NCBI GenBank assembly: GCA_032718475.1 | Contig: JAUCBJ010001393.1 | Coordinates: 1 to 36,232, forward strand | Direction of reading: 5' to 3' | Source: Nemertoderma westbladi | Taxonomy: Eukaryota; Xenacoelomorpha; Nemertodermatida; Nemertodermatidae | DNA: 36,232 bases | Part shown: one piece after another, positions 10,956 to 19,510 of the stretch | Position numbering within the stretch: the first letter of the stretch is position 1 | Layout of the letters: each line of letters begins with the position of its first letter | Translations under genes and position numbers: made by a program | Notes under the pieces: generated by a model | The model's input: only the letters and a program-made list of their open reading frames with translations | Databases searched by the model: none | Told to the model about the DNA's origin: nothing

Positions 10956-12032
10956 ATGGCTAATTTAAACCAACAAATCAAATTGTATTTTATGGACGGA
11001 TTAACCTACTTTGAAATTGTTCGCCAGCTTGGTTTACGACACAATATCAATATAAGCTACAGAACACTCCGGCGCCGTTTAAATGACTTAGGTCCGAGGA
11101 GGCGAAATGGCGCTAATATTTCAGTTAATGACCTTCATGAAATTATCAGGAATTTAGTTGAGGGCGGTCTTGGGGAATCCTGGGGTTATCGACGAATTTG
11201 GCATCATTTGAGGAGGGAAGGGTTTTTTGTAACTCGAAAAGCTGTACAAAATATCCTTGTGGAATTAGATCCTGAGGCTAGTGCAATTCGACGTAGACAA
11301 AGACTACGAAGACGAACTTATCATAACCGTGGACCTAGTGCAGCATGGCATGCAGACGGCTATGATAAATTGAAGCCGTATGGTTTTCCAATTCATGCAT
11401 GTATTGATGGGTGGTCGCGGATGATACTGTGGCTAAAGGTAACGCCTTCTAATAATAATCCTAATATTATCTGTGATTTTTTTTTGGATGCTGTAACAAC
11501 CCATGGTGCACCTGTTCGTCTCGAGACAGACCGCGGAACAGAGAATGGTTTAATGGCCGCTGCGCAGTGTTTTTTCCGTCAGACTTCGAATGCACACCGT
11601 TATGTTACCTCGACTCACAACCAGAGAATCGAGAGCTACTGGTCTCAATTACGAACATCCTGGGCTGACAACTGGATACATTTTTTTAAAACTTTGATTG
11701 AGGAAGGTTCGTATAACCCTTCTTCTATATTCCAGAAAGATGCCATGTGGTTTTGTTTTGAACATGTCTTGCAGGAAGAGCTGGACACTATTGCTGCTGA
11801 TTGGAACTCACATTATATCCGGCGATCTAGGTTCCAAACTATAGCAGGTAGACCCATGTGCAACTTTTTCGATCCTGTCCAACGCGGTGGATTACCAAAC
11901 CTTTCTCTTCCTGTTAGCTCTAACCTTATTAACAGTAATATATCTGTTAAGTTAGAAGTACCGGTAGTTTCTGAAGAAGAACAACTTATTATTTCGTATT
12001 GCAATTATGTTTGCAATGAGTTGCAAACATGA
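10956..12032 (+). CDS. IS3-like (IS3EU-type) DDE integrase/transposase
   Basis: Intronless ORF of 358 codons starting at ATG 10956 (AAATGG context). Residues 1-50 are a helix-turn-helix-like region ending in a basic patch. Residues 76-102, GYRRIWHHLRREGFFVTRKAV, resemble the HTH_21 segment of bacterial IS3 OrfB. The rve-fold core carries candidate catalytic residues D134 (WHADGYDKL), D192 (LETDRGTENG) and E226 (NQRIESYW), a DDE spacing near 34. FPIHACIDGWSRMILWL is typical of eukaryotic 'integrase core domain' proteins of this group. The product would cut and join DNA as a transposase. The last codons are altered: LINE B inserted here, so the frame ends LQT-stop, while the downstream duplicate continues LQLTKPPITRG to a stop at 13721. 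The core is unbroken, so recent activity is possible. Confidence 0.85.
   Translation: MANLNQQIKLYFMDGLTYFEIVRQLGLRHNINISYRTLRRRLNDLGPRRRNGANISVNDLHEIIRNLVEGGLGESWGYRRIWHHLRREGFFVTRKAVQNILVELDPEASAIRRRQRLRRRTYHNRGPSAAWHADGYDKLKPYGFPIHACIDGWSRMILWLKVTPSNNNPNIICDFFLDAVTTHGAPVRLETDRGTENGLMAAAQCFFRQTSNAHRYVTSTHNQRIESYWSQLRTSWADNWIHFFKTLIEEGSYNPSSIFQKDAMWFCFEHVLQEELDTIAADWNSHYIRRSRFQTIAGRPMCNFFDPVQRGGLPNLSLPVSSNLINSNISVKLEVPVVSEEEQLIISYCNYVCNELQT
11928..12026 (+). repeat. 99-bp direct repeat flanking the LINE B insertion, left copy
   Basis: Begins ATTAACAGTAATATATCTG and ends ATGAGTTGCAA. It is identical over all 99 bases to 13557-13655. It encodes the end of the transposase (SNISVKLEV through NELQ). 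Confidence 0.95.
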
Positions 12033-13556
12033 GTAAAGCATGAGTCCCCCTGAGGTCTTTAAAATACCTGAGTGTTTAAAGCTCATCTATCCCATCATAG
12101 TAGACATGTACCGTACAACAAGAGTCCCACAAGAAATGAAAACAAATAAGTTGGTGCCAGTTCCCAAGAAGGGCAACCTAACACTCTATGGTTCTTTTCG
12201 GGGAATCTCATTGATCTCGATTGCTGCAAAACTATACAATAGAATTCTATTAAATCGCATCAGGGATCCCATTGAGAGACTGCTACGTGGAAATCAGAAT
12301 GGGTTCCGTAAAGGTCGTGGGACCATGGAGCCCATTTTGGCACTTAGAAGGATAATTGAAGAGTTATCAAAAAAGAAAGACAGGCATCTGGCTGTTATCT
12401 TTGTTGACTTCTTCAAGGCCTTTGATTCAGTCTCTCGCTCACGTATGTTCAGCATACTTTCATTATATGGGATTCCTGATGAAATTATTGCAGCAATCAG
12501 ATCAGTATACGATGGTTCGACAACATTTGTGTCTACTGTTGACGGTGACACAGAACCATTTGAAGTGTTATGGGGCGTCCTCCAAGGAGACACACTTGCA
12601 CCATTCTTGTTCATTATTGTGGTTGACTATGTTCTACGCATGTCCTTAGATCATCATAATGATGATGGGGTGATGATAACTCCACCTACTGGCTCCAGAA
12701 GTCGAGGAAATCCTGCCAAGTACCTAACTGATCTAGACTTTGCTGATGACTTAGGAGTACTCTCAGAATCATTAGAGGGAGCCCAGCGGCTCCTCAGCTC
12801 ATTAGAACATGCTGCTTCTAGTGTTGGTCTTTTTATTAACTCCAGAAAGACCAAAATTCTGACAGTTAACTTTGAAAGTCCTCAGCAAGTCTCTGATCGG
12901 ATGAGCATAAGCTCAAAGGATGGTATGCTTGATCATGTGGACGACTTCTGTTACCCGGGATCATGGATCCGGAAGTCAGGTGAGGACCTTCGAATACGTA
13001 AGGGAAAGGCATGGGCAGCCTTGAATAGGCTTTCCAGGATTTGGAAGTCACCTAGAATTAATCGGAAACTTAAGGTCCGATTATTTAGAGCAGCAGTAGT
13101 TCCAGTACTCCTCTACGGGAGTCCATGCTGGGCTCTAACTGCTGAGGACACCAAATCTCTGGATGGCACATTCACAAGAATGCTACGCCGGGTACATTGT
13201 GTCAAGTACAATGCACACATCTCCAACCAGACACTATATAACATTGGAGGTGTCTCATTGGTTCCCCCAAGCTTGACACTAGAACAAAATCGCCTCCGCT
13301 TTGCAGGACATTGCTTTCGCCGTGAGGACCAGCCAGTGCATAATCTTGTACTTTGGCAGCCTCATGGAGTGAATAAGCATGGTGGACAGCCCATGACTTT
13401 CTTGAGACGTATCTTAAAGGACACTGGCCTTAAAGATGCGGATGATCTAGCAAATGTCATGGGTGATAGGGAGTTGTGGCGGTGCAATTTTGTTGACAAG
13501 CCGGCACAGCATTCTTAAAAATGCAGCTGCAATGCAGCATGCCGATCCTAGTAGTA
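12027..13556 (+). mobile_element. LINE B insertion in the transposase 3' end
   Basis: 5'-truncated LINE B plus a 17-base junction filler (12027-12043) and a short 3' tail containing CCTAGTAGTA, lying exactly between the two 99-bp direct repeats. AGT-type 3' tails also occur at the nested copy (24309-24322 complement), consistent with a LINE that ends in short repeats rather than poly-A. Confidence 0.9.
12040..13518 (+). CDS. LINE B copy 2: 5'-truncated reverse transcriptase ORF
   Basis: 492 codons, over 97% identical by eye to the C-terminal half of the full-length LINE B ORF. It starts within the linker that follows SGVDG in the full copy. It has the RT blocks VPKKGNLTLYGSFRGISLIS, FVDFFKAFDS, GVLQGDTLAPFLF and the catalytic DLDFADD, then the C-terminal LVLWQPHGVNKHGG region and the natural stop. 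LINE homology begins near 12044 with CCCCCTGAGG. The ATG at 12040 comes from a short junction sequence in which CATGAGT is repeated, so this start is fortuitous. Without an endonuclease it cannot mobilise itself. The intact frame and close identity to the nested copy indicate a recent insertion. Confidence 0.9.
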   Translation: MSPPEVFKIPECLKLIYPIIVDMYRTTRVPQEMKTNKLVPVPKKGNLTLYGSFRGISLISIAAKLYNRILLNRIRDPIERLLRGNQNGFRKGRGTMEPILALRRIIEELSKKKDRHLAVIFVDFFKAFDSVSRSRMFSILSLYGIPDEIIAAIRSVYDGSTTFVSTVDGDTEPFEVLWGVLQGDTLAPFLFIIVVDYVLRMSLDHHNDDGVMITPPTGSRSRGNPAKYLTDLDFADDLGVLSESLEGAQRLLSSLEHAASSVGLFINSRKTKILTVNFESPQQVSDRMSISSKDGMLDHVDDFCYPGSWIRKSGEDLRIRKGKAWAALNRLSRIWKSPRINRKLKVRLFRAAVVPVLLYGSPCWALTAEDTKSLDGTFTRMLRRVHCVKYNAHISNQTLYNIGGVSLVPPSLTLEQNRLRFAGHCFRREDQPVHNLVLWQPHGVNKHGGQPMTFLRRILKDTGLKDADDLANVMGDRELWRCNFVDKPAQHS

Positions 13557-13721
13557 ATTAACAGTAATATATCTGTTAAGTTAGAAGTACCGGTAGTTTC
13601 TGAAGAAGAACAACTTATTATTTCGTATTGCAATTATGTTTGCAATGAGTTGCAATTAACTAAACCACCCATCACCCGAGGGGCTGCACTTAGAATGTAC
13701 CAATATATTGTTGTATCATGA
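13557..13721 (+). pseudogene. Displaced original C-terminus of the DDE transposase
   Basis: Contains the right copy of the 99-bp repeat, then continues in the transposase frame with LTKPPITRGAALRMYQYIVVS and a stop at 13721. This is the likely ancestral C-terminus, now separated from the ORF by the LINE B insertion. It gives an original length of about 379 residues. Confidence 0.85.
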
Positions 13722-13927
13722 TTTATTTAAAATATATATTTTGGCCGTTTTTTGCTACAAGATACAAGTACTGTAGCTATATAGTTATTACCTATAATGT
13801 TCTTTATTAAATCTTGATGATAATATTCGCTTCATACAGTAGTTACAATTTCACTAACCAATCACGCGCTTTTTGCAGTGCAGAACGTTTTAGCAAAGCT
13901 CACGATTATGATTCCTGATATTAAGGT

Positions 13928-13946
13928 GGGGGGGGGGGGGGGGGGG
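13928..13946 (+). repeat. Poly-G run (19 G)
   Basis: Nineteen consecutive G, followed by TACACCATCGGACAAC. It lies between the two convergent ORFs of the DDE/HECT module. Confidence 0.9.
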
Positions 13947-14143
13947 TACACCATCGGACAACTCCTCGATTTATCACTCTCAGCGTTTCAAATTTTTTAT
14001 TTTGGCTATAATTTGGAATACAAGTACCTAAGAAGCTTAAAATTAGTTAATACTAGTTTTAAAAAAAAACTTGGTTGCGCTTAAAACCCTAAGCTTTTTA
14101 TGCAAATTTATGCAAATTTTTAGGTTTTTTATAAATACGTAAA

Positions 14144-14149
14144 TTTATT
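14144..14149 (-). promoter_or_regulatory. Candidate poly-A signal for the HECT ORF
   Basis: AATAAA on the minus strand about 185 bases past the HECT stop. A plus-strand AATAAA at 14259-14264 could serve the converging transposase transcript. Both are motif matches only. Confidence 0.35.
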
Positions 14150-14209
14150 TATAAATTTATATTTTCGTAACAATGGACCGAATTGAATTATTTCGATTAA
14201 ATGATAAGA

Positions 14210-14228
14210 GGGGGGGGGGGGGGGGGGG
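14210..14228 (+). repeat. Poly-G run (19 G)
   Basis: Nineteen consecutive G just downstream of the HECT ORF stop, on the strand opposite to that gene. Confidence 0.9.
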
Positions 14229-14332
14229 TGACTACAAGCGACAGTAACTCACTCTTTCAATAAAAAAAATGATTATATTAAACCATTAAAATGATTACAT
14301 TTTTTCGAGGGGTGGTTACCCCAAAAAGACGT

Positions 14333-16375
14333 TTAAATCAAACCAAACGTGGGACCACTTTCTAAGACAGAATTTATAATTGCACTGCACAGAATGAATT
14401 TACTATCAAAATGAATGGGCAATATTAATTGTATTGCACAGGTCGAGTAACTTAAACGGCAATTGCAACCTGGGTCACAATGCTTAAATTCCAATGTAAG
14501 CTTAGCGGGGCATATCGGATTACTGGATCCAAATAACCACGACTTTAACATGGAAATATCCAACGTATTCTCACCATCTGTAAGGCACGACGCCGCCATC
14601 ATGTCCTCCATTAACTCACCAAACCAATATAAAATGTTCTCTTCCTTCTGGAAGCTATTCGAACCAAGATCTGACCGATTACTAATAATAGCTGAATCGA
14701 AATAGTCGGTTAGGTTAAGAGCGGGCGAACAACATAAAAATTTGAACTGAAGATCCTGACTAATACTTGCCACATGTTTTGAAAACTCATCTTTTATCAT
14801 ATCAATAGCCGCTTTATTGGCAAATATTAACTTCGTTTTGTAATAATCCAATACGAACTTTTCTTTGCTACTAAGCAGAGCATCTTCAGAGACTGGTGCT
14901 AAGCCAAGCATCAAACTGTCTTCTAGAATTTCAGCTGATATGAATCCTGTTTGATTAAACTCATTGAAGGCACTACTCTTAGCCAACAGAGGGTGGAATT
15001 TTAGTAAGCTTAAATAATCCGCTGATAAACCATAGACCATATAAGCACTAACAAATGGGTGCATTCTACCAAACGTTTGCTCCCCTTGGAATATAATCAT
15101 ACTCAAAAGCTTACCAATATCGCAGAAAGATCCTCTTAAAACATTATTCATGTTCCCACATGATGGGACTAAGAAATCATCGAAGACACTGAAATGAGCA
15201 CTGCTGGAGAAGCTACTTGAAACACAACCAAAAAGGTCTCTGCGCAAGCCGCCCTGGTCTTCGCCAGGCTCTCCTATAAACTTCACTTTTAAATGTGAAT
15301 GTGGATCCATTAAAGATGTTTTTTTAAGAACATCGTCTAATATATGTTTTCTTCGGACTCGAATGTAAACAAATGATTCATCATCACTAATATAGTTATA
15401 CTGAACGCTTACATCTTCCAAAAAGCTTAAATCGCCCTGACTTAGTTCAAATGAATTGGGGGTAAATACAATACAAAATTCACTTTGGGCTCTATCGGGT
15501 GCATGGGCGTTGGATTCTTGGATCTCCTCTCCATCGTCAGATAAAACCAAAATAAAAGTTTCTTCTGGATCAACTGGAGTAGGCCTATTGGAATAGGATA
15601 CACCGGCCCTCGTCGTCGTAATGTCCTCGTCATCTAATCGATTACGGGTGGTGTCTGACAAAGCCTCTGATGATATATCATCGACTGCTGTGGATGTTGG
15701 AAACCGAAGTTGATAAGTCTGCTGTTCGTTTTCGTCATCGCTATTTTTGGCTAAGCTCCGCTCATAATCCATTCTGTCGCAAATAAGGAACGTAAGTCGT
15801 CGAAAATCTTTACATATTTCGTCACGATACTTGTAAAGAATAAAGTCTTCGCCAGACATTGGTAATTGCATAGCAGGTTTCAGATCACCATACAGTAAAA
15901 CCATTCGTGAATCTGGCACTGAGTCTTTAAATACATCACCATAGAAGGCCCTGTACCGACTTGTAGCAACTTTTAGTAAGTTCCCATAGTCAATATTATT
16001 TGGTACTGAAACCTGAATAGATTTTCGCCATACCTGCTTCAACATGATGAGTTTTTCCTTGAAAACGCAAGCCCCAATGTTTATTTTAACTATTAAAACA
16101 TCCTCGGATGCGACAGTCTTCTTTCGTTTTAGTGACCTCCCATTACATGTAACGGTACTTGTACCTTCCACTCCTGTTAAATGACCTCTTTTTTTCTCTA
16201 ATGAGAAATCCTCGAACGAAATAAGCTGTGAAGGGGAACTACTATTACCGGTACTATCCCGTGGTGAGCTAATGCAGGTACCGGTAGGTTTTTCTTCGGG
16301 AACCATAATACCGCAGTGGTGGCAATAGTTAGAACAGTCAAAAATTCGCTTTCCGCAGCCACGGCAAAACCCCAT
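14333..16375 (-). CDS. Zinc-ribbon / HECT-domain E3 ubiquitin ligase-like protein (intronless)
   Basis: Intronless ORF of 680 codons. The N-terminus has CxxC pairs at C4/C7 and C18/C21 (a zinc ribbon). Residues ~85-210 form an uncharacterised region (KINIGACVFKEKLIML onward), followed by an acidic, Ser/Asp-rich linker to ~300. The C-terminal ~325 residues are a HECT domain, opening KVKFIGEPGEDQGGLRRDLF (family VRFVGEPGxDxGGxxREFF) and ending with YSTC near residue 646, the expected position of the catalytic thioester Cys, 34 residues from the end. HECT enzymes take ubiquitin from an E2 onto this Cys and pass it to a substrate. Databases label similar proteins G2/M phase-specific E3 ligase (G2E3)-like. 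The absence of introns, the poly-G and repeat setting, and its place inside inverted arrays facing a DDE transposase suggest it belongs to a mobile element. A captured host retrogene is the alternative. Confidence 0.85.
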   Translation of the reverse strand: MGFCRGCGKRIFDCSNYCHHCGIMVPEEKPTGTCISSPRDSTGNSSSPSQLISFEDFSLEKKRGHLTGVEGTSTVTCNGRSLKRKKTVASEDVLIVKINIGACVFKEKLIMLKQVWRKSIQVSVPNNIDYGNLLKVATSRYRAFYGDVFKDSVPDSRMVLLYGDLKPAMQLPMSGEDFILYKYRDEICKDFRRLTFLICDRMDYERSLAKNSDDENEQQTYQLRFPTSTAVDDISSEALSDTTRNRLDDEDITTTRAGVSYSNRPTPVDPEETFILVLSDDGEEIQESNAHAPDRAQSEFCIVFTPNSFELSQGDLSFLEDVSVQYNYISDDESFVYIRVRRKHILDDVLKKTSLMDPHSHLKVKFIGEPGEDQGGLRRDLFGCVSSSFSSSAHFSVFDDFLVPSCGNMNNVLRGSFCDIGKLLSMIIFQGEQTFGRMHPFVSAYMVYGLSADYLSLLKFHPLLAKSSAFNEFNQTGFISAEILEDSLMLGLAPVSEDALLSSKEKFVLDYYKTKLIFANKAAIDMIKDEFSKHVASISQDLQFKFLCCSPALNLTDYFDSAIISNRSDLGSNSFQKEENILYWFGELMEDMMAASCLTDGENTLDISMLKSWLFGSSNPICPAKLTLEFKHCDPGCNCRLSYSTCAIQLILPIHFDSKFILCSAIINSVLESGPTFGLI

Positions 16376-16929
16376 TCCAGCATTTGCTATGAAATCTGGA
16401 AATCATAACTACCTAAGCTACAGAGCTAACCTAACTGCCTAAACGGTAAATCTCAAAATCTACCAGTCTGTCTAGGCATAGGCCTGGAAAGAAAGAATTT
16501 AAAGTAAAGTTTAAATTACCGGTCTGCCGGTACACGGTACCGGTAGCCTACCAGGCCTACTGAATTAAAACTAACGCGGCACCGGTAGGCCCTAACTGCC
16601 TAATATCCGATAAAAATTCAGTAGGGGGGGGGGGGGGGGGGGGAGGGCTAATATTTTTATGCATGTTACAGTTGTGGCGAGACTAGTACAGTTCAGCAGT
16701 TACAGCAGTAGTACTGTAGTACCGTAGTACCGTAGATACTGACATACACTCAAGGCGTGCATACACTACTGCACTATGCACTATGCTGTGTATTTTTGTA
16801 CAGGCTGACAGTTGTCTGTAGTGCATAGTGTACGTATGTATGTACCGGTAAGTATGTACTGGCAAGGCCTATGCTGCTAGGGATATTTTCTCATATCACA
16901 AGTTCTACCAGTACATCCCAAACATATGG
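16376..16929. other. 5' region of the HECT ORF, no other gene
   Basis: Dense in ACCGGT, GGTACC and AGGCCT palindromes and in GTACTGTAGTACCGTAG-type short repeats (about 16700-16735). It also contains a 20-G run. It may hold the HECT promoter, but no core element was identified. Confidence 0.4.
16624..16643 (+). repeat. Poly-G run (20 G)
   Basis: Twenty consecutive G about 250 bases upstream of the HECT start codon, on the opposite strand, followed by AGGGCTAATATTTTT. Confidence 0.9.
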
Positions 16930-17160
16930 AAAAATAACCGCGCGCGCGCACATGAGATACCGCACGCACATCGAACACACATAATACCGCGCGCGCACAC
17001 ATAAAATACTGCGCGCGCGCACACCAAATACCGCACGCACAAACATAATACCGCGCGTGCACACATGAAATACCGCACGCTCGCATAACATAACCGCACG
17101 CGCACACATATATTGATAATACCGCGCGCGCACACATAAAACACCACGCACGCGCGCATC
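16930..17160 (-). repeat. GC-alternating tandem array, right (inverted) copy
   Basis: On the minus strand this repeats the 10536-10743 array, from TATTATCAATATATGTGTGC (ending 17121) to GCGGTTATTTTT (16930). About 150 bases align with only one or two mismatches, and one unit present in the left copy is missing. One or two further units extend outward to about 17160. Confidence 0.85.
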
Positions 17161-17979
17161 CTGCAAATATTTTGTGTAAGTAAGGAGTGGCCACTATGGG
17201 CCACCGTAACTTCACATATACATTCGTCATACTTGCAGTCGTCATAGTAAGCAGTGCCAATGGTCATGGTAATACATTAAATTATATAAAATTAAATTAT
17301 ATATTAAATATTATTATAATTATATTATTAATTATATTAATTAATATATTATTAATATTGTTAAATTATATATTAAATTTAATAGTATAGTATTAATTAA
17401 TGCTATTAATACAATTGATAATAAATCGAATTATAATTTATTTAATACTACTTTGGTACGTTTCTCAAAAAGTCGGCGATCATACAATTACAACTTTTCT
17501 AATAAGCATGTAGAACGTATCAAAATGTGCTATCAGTTTGGCCATTAATTTTTCTTCGACTAAAGATATTTTCATAGGCCTTGAGCTACTAGTAGTGGTG
17601 TGTCTGATTTATCTATATATTATAAATAATGTAACATTGTTAACCGTACATTTGTTGTAGTATCTGTCATAAATTATCGATAAGTTGTTATTTATTTTTG
17701 TTATTATTCTCATCAACATTCCAACTTAGTTTACAATTATTTTGATGGTTTGATTTGTGTTTGATTGGTTGATAGTTTGATGGTATTTTATATCTTAGGG
17801 TTACATTAATTAATAATCTGGAATGAAATATTGGAGTTAACAAGTTATGTTGAACTCAATACAGAGTCATTCATAACTTATTTGAATGCAGATCACAGTT
17901 TGGAGTGTTCCAGTACATTTATACTCACTCGTGATATTGGATTATTTATCAAGTAATAACAACACTTAATTTTACAGAA
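17161..17979. other. AT-rich upstream region of the galactosyltransferase gene
   Basis: Contains GTGGCCACTATGGGCCAC-type palindromic sequence near 17190 and a very AT-rich tract of TTAAT/ATATT words at about 17270-17450. TTTTACAG at 17971-17978 is a good splice acceptor two bases before the ATG context at 17980, so the coding exon probably follows a 5'-UTR intron. Confidence 0.5.
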
Positions 17980-19038
17980 ATGAAGATGATTTTGCCTTAC
18001 AATTGCCGCATCACAGGGAAGATTCGAATTACATTAATGTTTATACTCATTATCACACTGATAAACGCATTATTTTATTTTTGTTTTTGTCAAAATTATG
18101 TGTTTATATATAAAATTCTAAAGAATAGTGATGCATTTATAGTAAAGAAAAGTAATGAATCGAATATTACAATTGAATTCATTATTAGAAACCCAAATGG
18201 TTGCTATAATTCTACAGAACCAATAAATGGGAATGGCCTTGTTCTTATGATGATAAAATCATCACCATTACAATTCCAAAAGAGGAAAGTGATCAGAGAA
18301 ACTTGGGCAAATCCAAAGCGAATCAATGGAACTAATATGGTTACAATTTTTACACTGGGTTACATAAATACCGAATCTCAAAAAGAAATTGAAATAGAGA
18401 GCAACACCTATGGAGATATTGTGCAGGCTAATTTTACTGACAGCTATCGTAATTTAACTCTAAAACTTGTGATGGCGTGGGTTTGGTCTGAACGATATTG
18501 TGAGAAAGCAAGATTCGTTATTGTTGGGGATCAAGATATGTTTGTAAATCCTTTCTATTTAGTCGAGTTTATAGGAAAGAATAAAAACCGAACTGATTTC
18601 TACGGAGGTTATACAAATTATAATTCTACAGTATATCACAACACCATCGATCAAAACATGTTGAAGTACCGAGTAGATGTTGATGATTATCCACAAAAGT
18701 TCTACCCTCCCTATAACTCTGGAGGATTCTACTTGCTTTCTAAAGACGTTGTATCTCATTTATTAGCACAAGTTCCCTCACAAATCATAATTGCTGTAGA
18801 GGATGCTTTTGCTGGAATCCTTGCTTTTAGCATTGGCATAAAGCCTGTGAATTTGCCCTCCATACAAACTGTTGTCGATGAGGACAATAAGTTCATCAAG
18901 TGCGATTGGTTACAGCTTATAGCTATGCATGGTTTCAGTCCTGATAAAACTCGGGCTTTTTGGAAAATGTTAATTGAAATCTATCAGTTTCACAGTAACC
19001 ATCAAGTCACCATTAGAAATCATCAAGAATGTAACTAA
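17980..19038 (+). CDS. Beta-1,3-galactosyltransferase-like protein (GT31 family)
   Basis: Single coding exon of 352 codons. It is a type II Golgi glycosyltransferase by layout: a short basic cytosolic tail, a membrane anchor at residues ~16-38 (ITLMFILIITLINALFYF), then a lumenal stem and catalytic domain. GT31 motifs in order are KRKVIRETWA (101-110), the metal-binding DxD as GDQDMFVN (D184, D186; family DDDVFVN), YPPYNSGGFYLLS (242-254; family YPPYCSGGGYV) and VEDAFAG (273-279; family EDVYVG). At least seven N-glycosylation sequons lie in the lumenal part. The DQD variant keeps both acidic residues, so activity is plausible. The enzyme would add a sugar, typically galactose, in beta-1,3 linkage; acceptor and exact donor cannot be read from sequence. 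An acceptor site just upstream suggests a non-coding 5' exon. Confidence 0.88.
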   Translation: MKMILPYNCRITGKIRITLMFILIITLINALFYFCFCQNYVFIYKILKNSDAFIVKKSNESNITIEFIIRNPNGCYNSTEPINGNGLVLMMIKSSPLQFQKRKVIRETWANPKRINGTNMVTIFTLGYINTESQKEIEIESNTYGDIVQANFTDSYRNLTLKLVMAWVWSERYCEKARFVIVGDQDMFVNPFYLVEFIGKNKNRTDFYGGYTNYNSTVYHNTIDQNMLKYRVDVDDYPQKFYPPYNSGGFYLLSKDVVSHLLAQVPSQIIIAVEDAFAGILAFSIGIKPVNLPSIQTVVDEDNKFIKCDWLQLIAMHGFSPDKTRAFWKMLIEIYQFHSNHQVTIRNHQECN

Positions 19039-19387
19039 TGAGAAATTTTTTGGATGATGAAATTTTATAGGGATAATACCATTGCGATCTTTGGATATAA
19101 TATAATCATAATATATTATAATATTAATTAACAAACATATAATATTAATTATTTTATTAATTAACAAAACATATAATATTAATTATTTTATTAATTAAAA
19201 AACCATATTATTATTATAATATATATTATAATATTTAGCAATGAAATAGTAAACTTAAATTGACAAAGACTACCTGATTGTTTATTGTACATTTTCCATA
19301 TTAGTACATATCAAATTATATATATTATTATACACGCATGACACTATTAATATACATACATGACTTTATTATATAAACATGACATTT
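19039..19387. other. AT-rich 3' flank of the galactosyltransferase
   Basis: Long AT-rich tract with near-repeats of ACATATAATATTAATTATTT at about 19134-19195. No coding sequence seen. Confidence 0.5.
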
Positions 19388-19495
19388 TCTAGATCATCCG
19401 CATCCTCAAGGCCATTGTCCTTTAAGACGTTTCAAACATGATTATTCACTCCATAAGGCCGCCAAAGCACAAGATTTTGCAAAGGCTGGTTTACC
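19388..19495 (-). pseudogene. LINE B 3' fragment (antisense)
   Basis: Antisense match to the LINE B C-terminal region (compare 13330-13450), from CTAGATCATCCGCATC to AAGATTTTGC. It is decayed and out of frame. It directly precedes a sense LINE B fragment, so two events or an inversion are joined here. Confidence 0.75.
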
Positions 19496-19510
19496 GCCAA
19501 TGCCCTGCAT

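Larger units (their letters stand above)
10536..17121. mobile_element. Candidate DDE + HECT DNA transposon bounded by inverted arrays
   Basis: Two convergent intronless ORFs, an IS3-like DDE transposase (+) and a zinc-ribbon/HECT protein (-), are enclosed by ~190-bp inverted, nearly identical arrays. Without the LINE B insertion and one 99-bp repeat the unit is about 5.0 kb. Neither true terminal inverted repeats nor a target-site duplication was located, so the outer limits are provisional. That the arrays are sub-terminal repeats of one element is an inference from their symmetry, identity and contents. Confidence 0.5.

Noticed and set aside
10440-13880. TCACGCGCTTTTT near 10444 and 13861 as terminal repeats of the DDE element
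   Set aside because: They are in the same, not inverted, orientation and share only about 13 bases, so they do not define TIRs.
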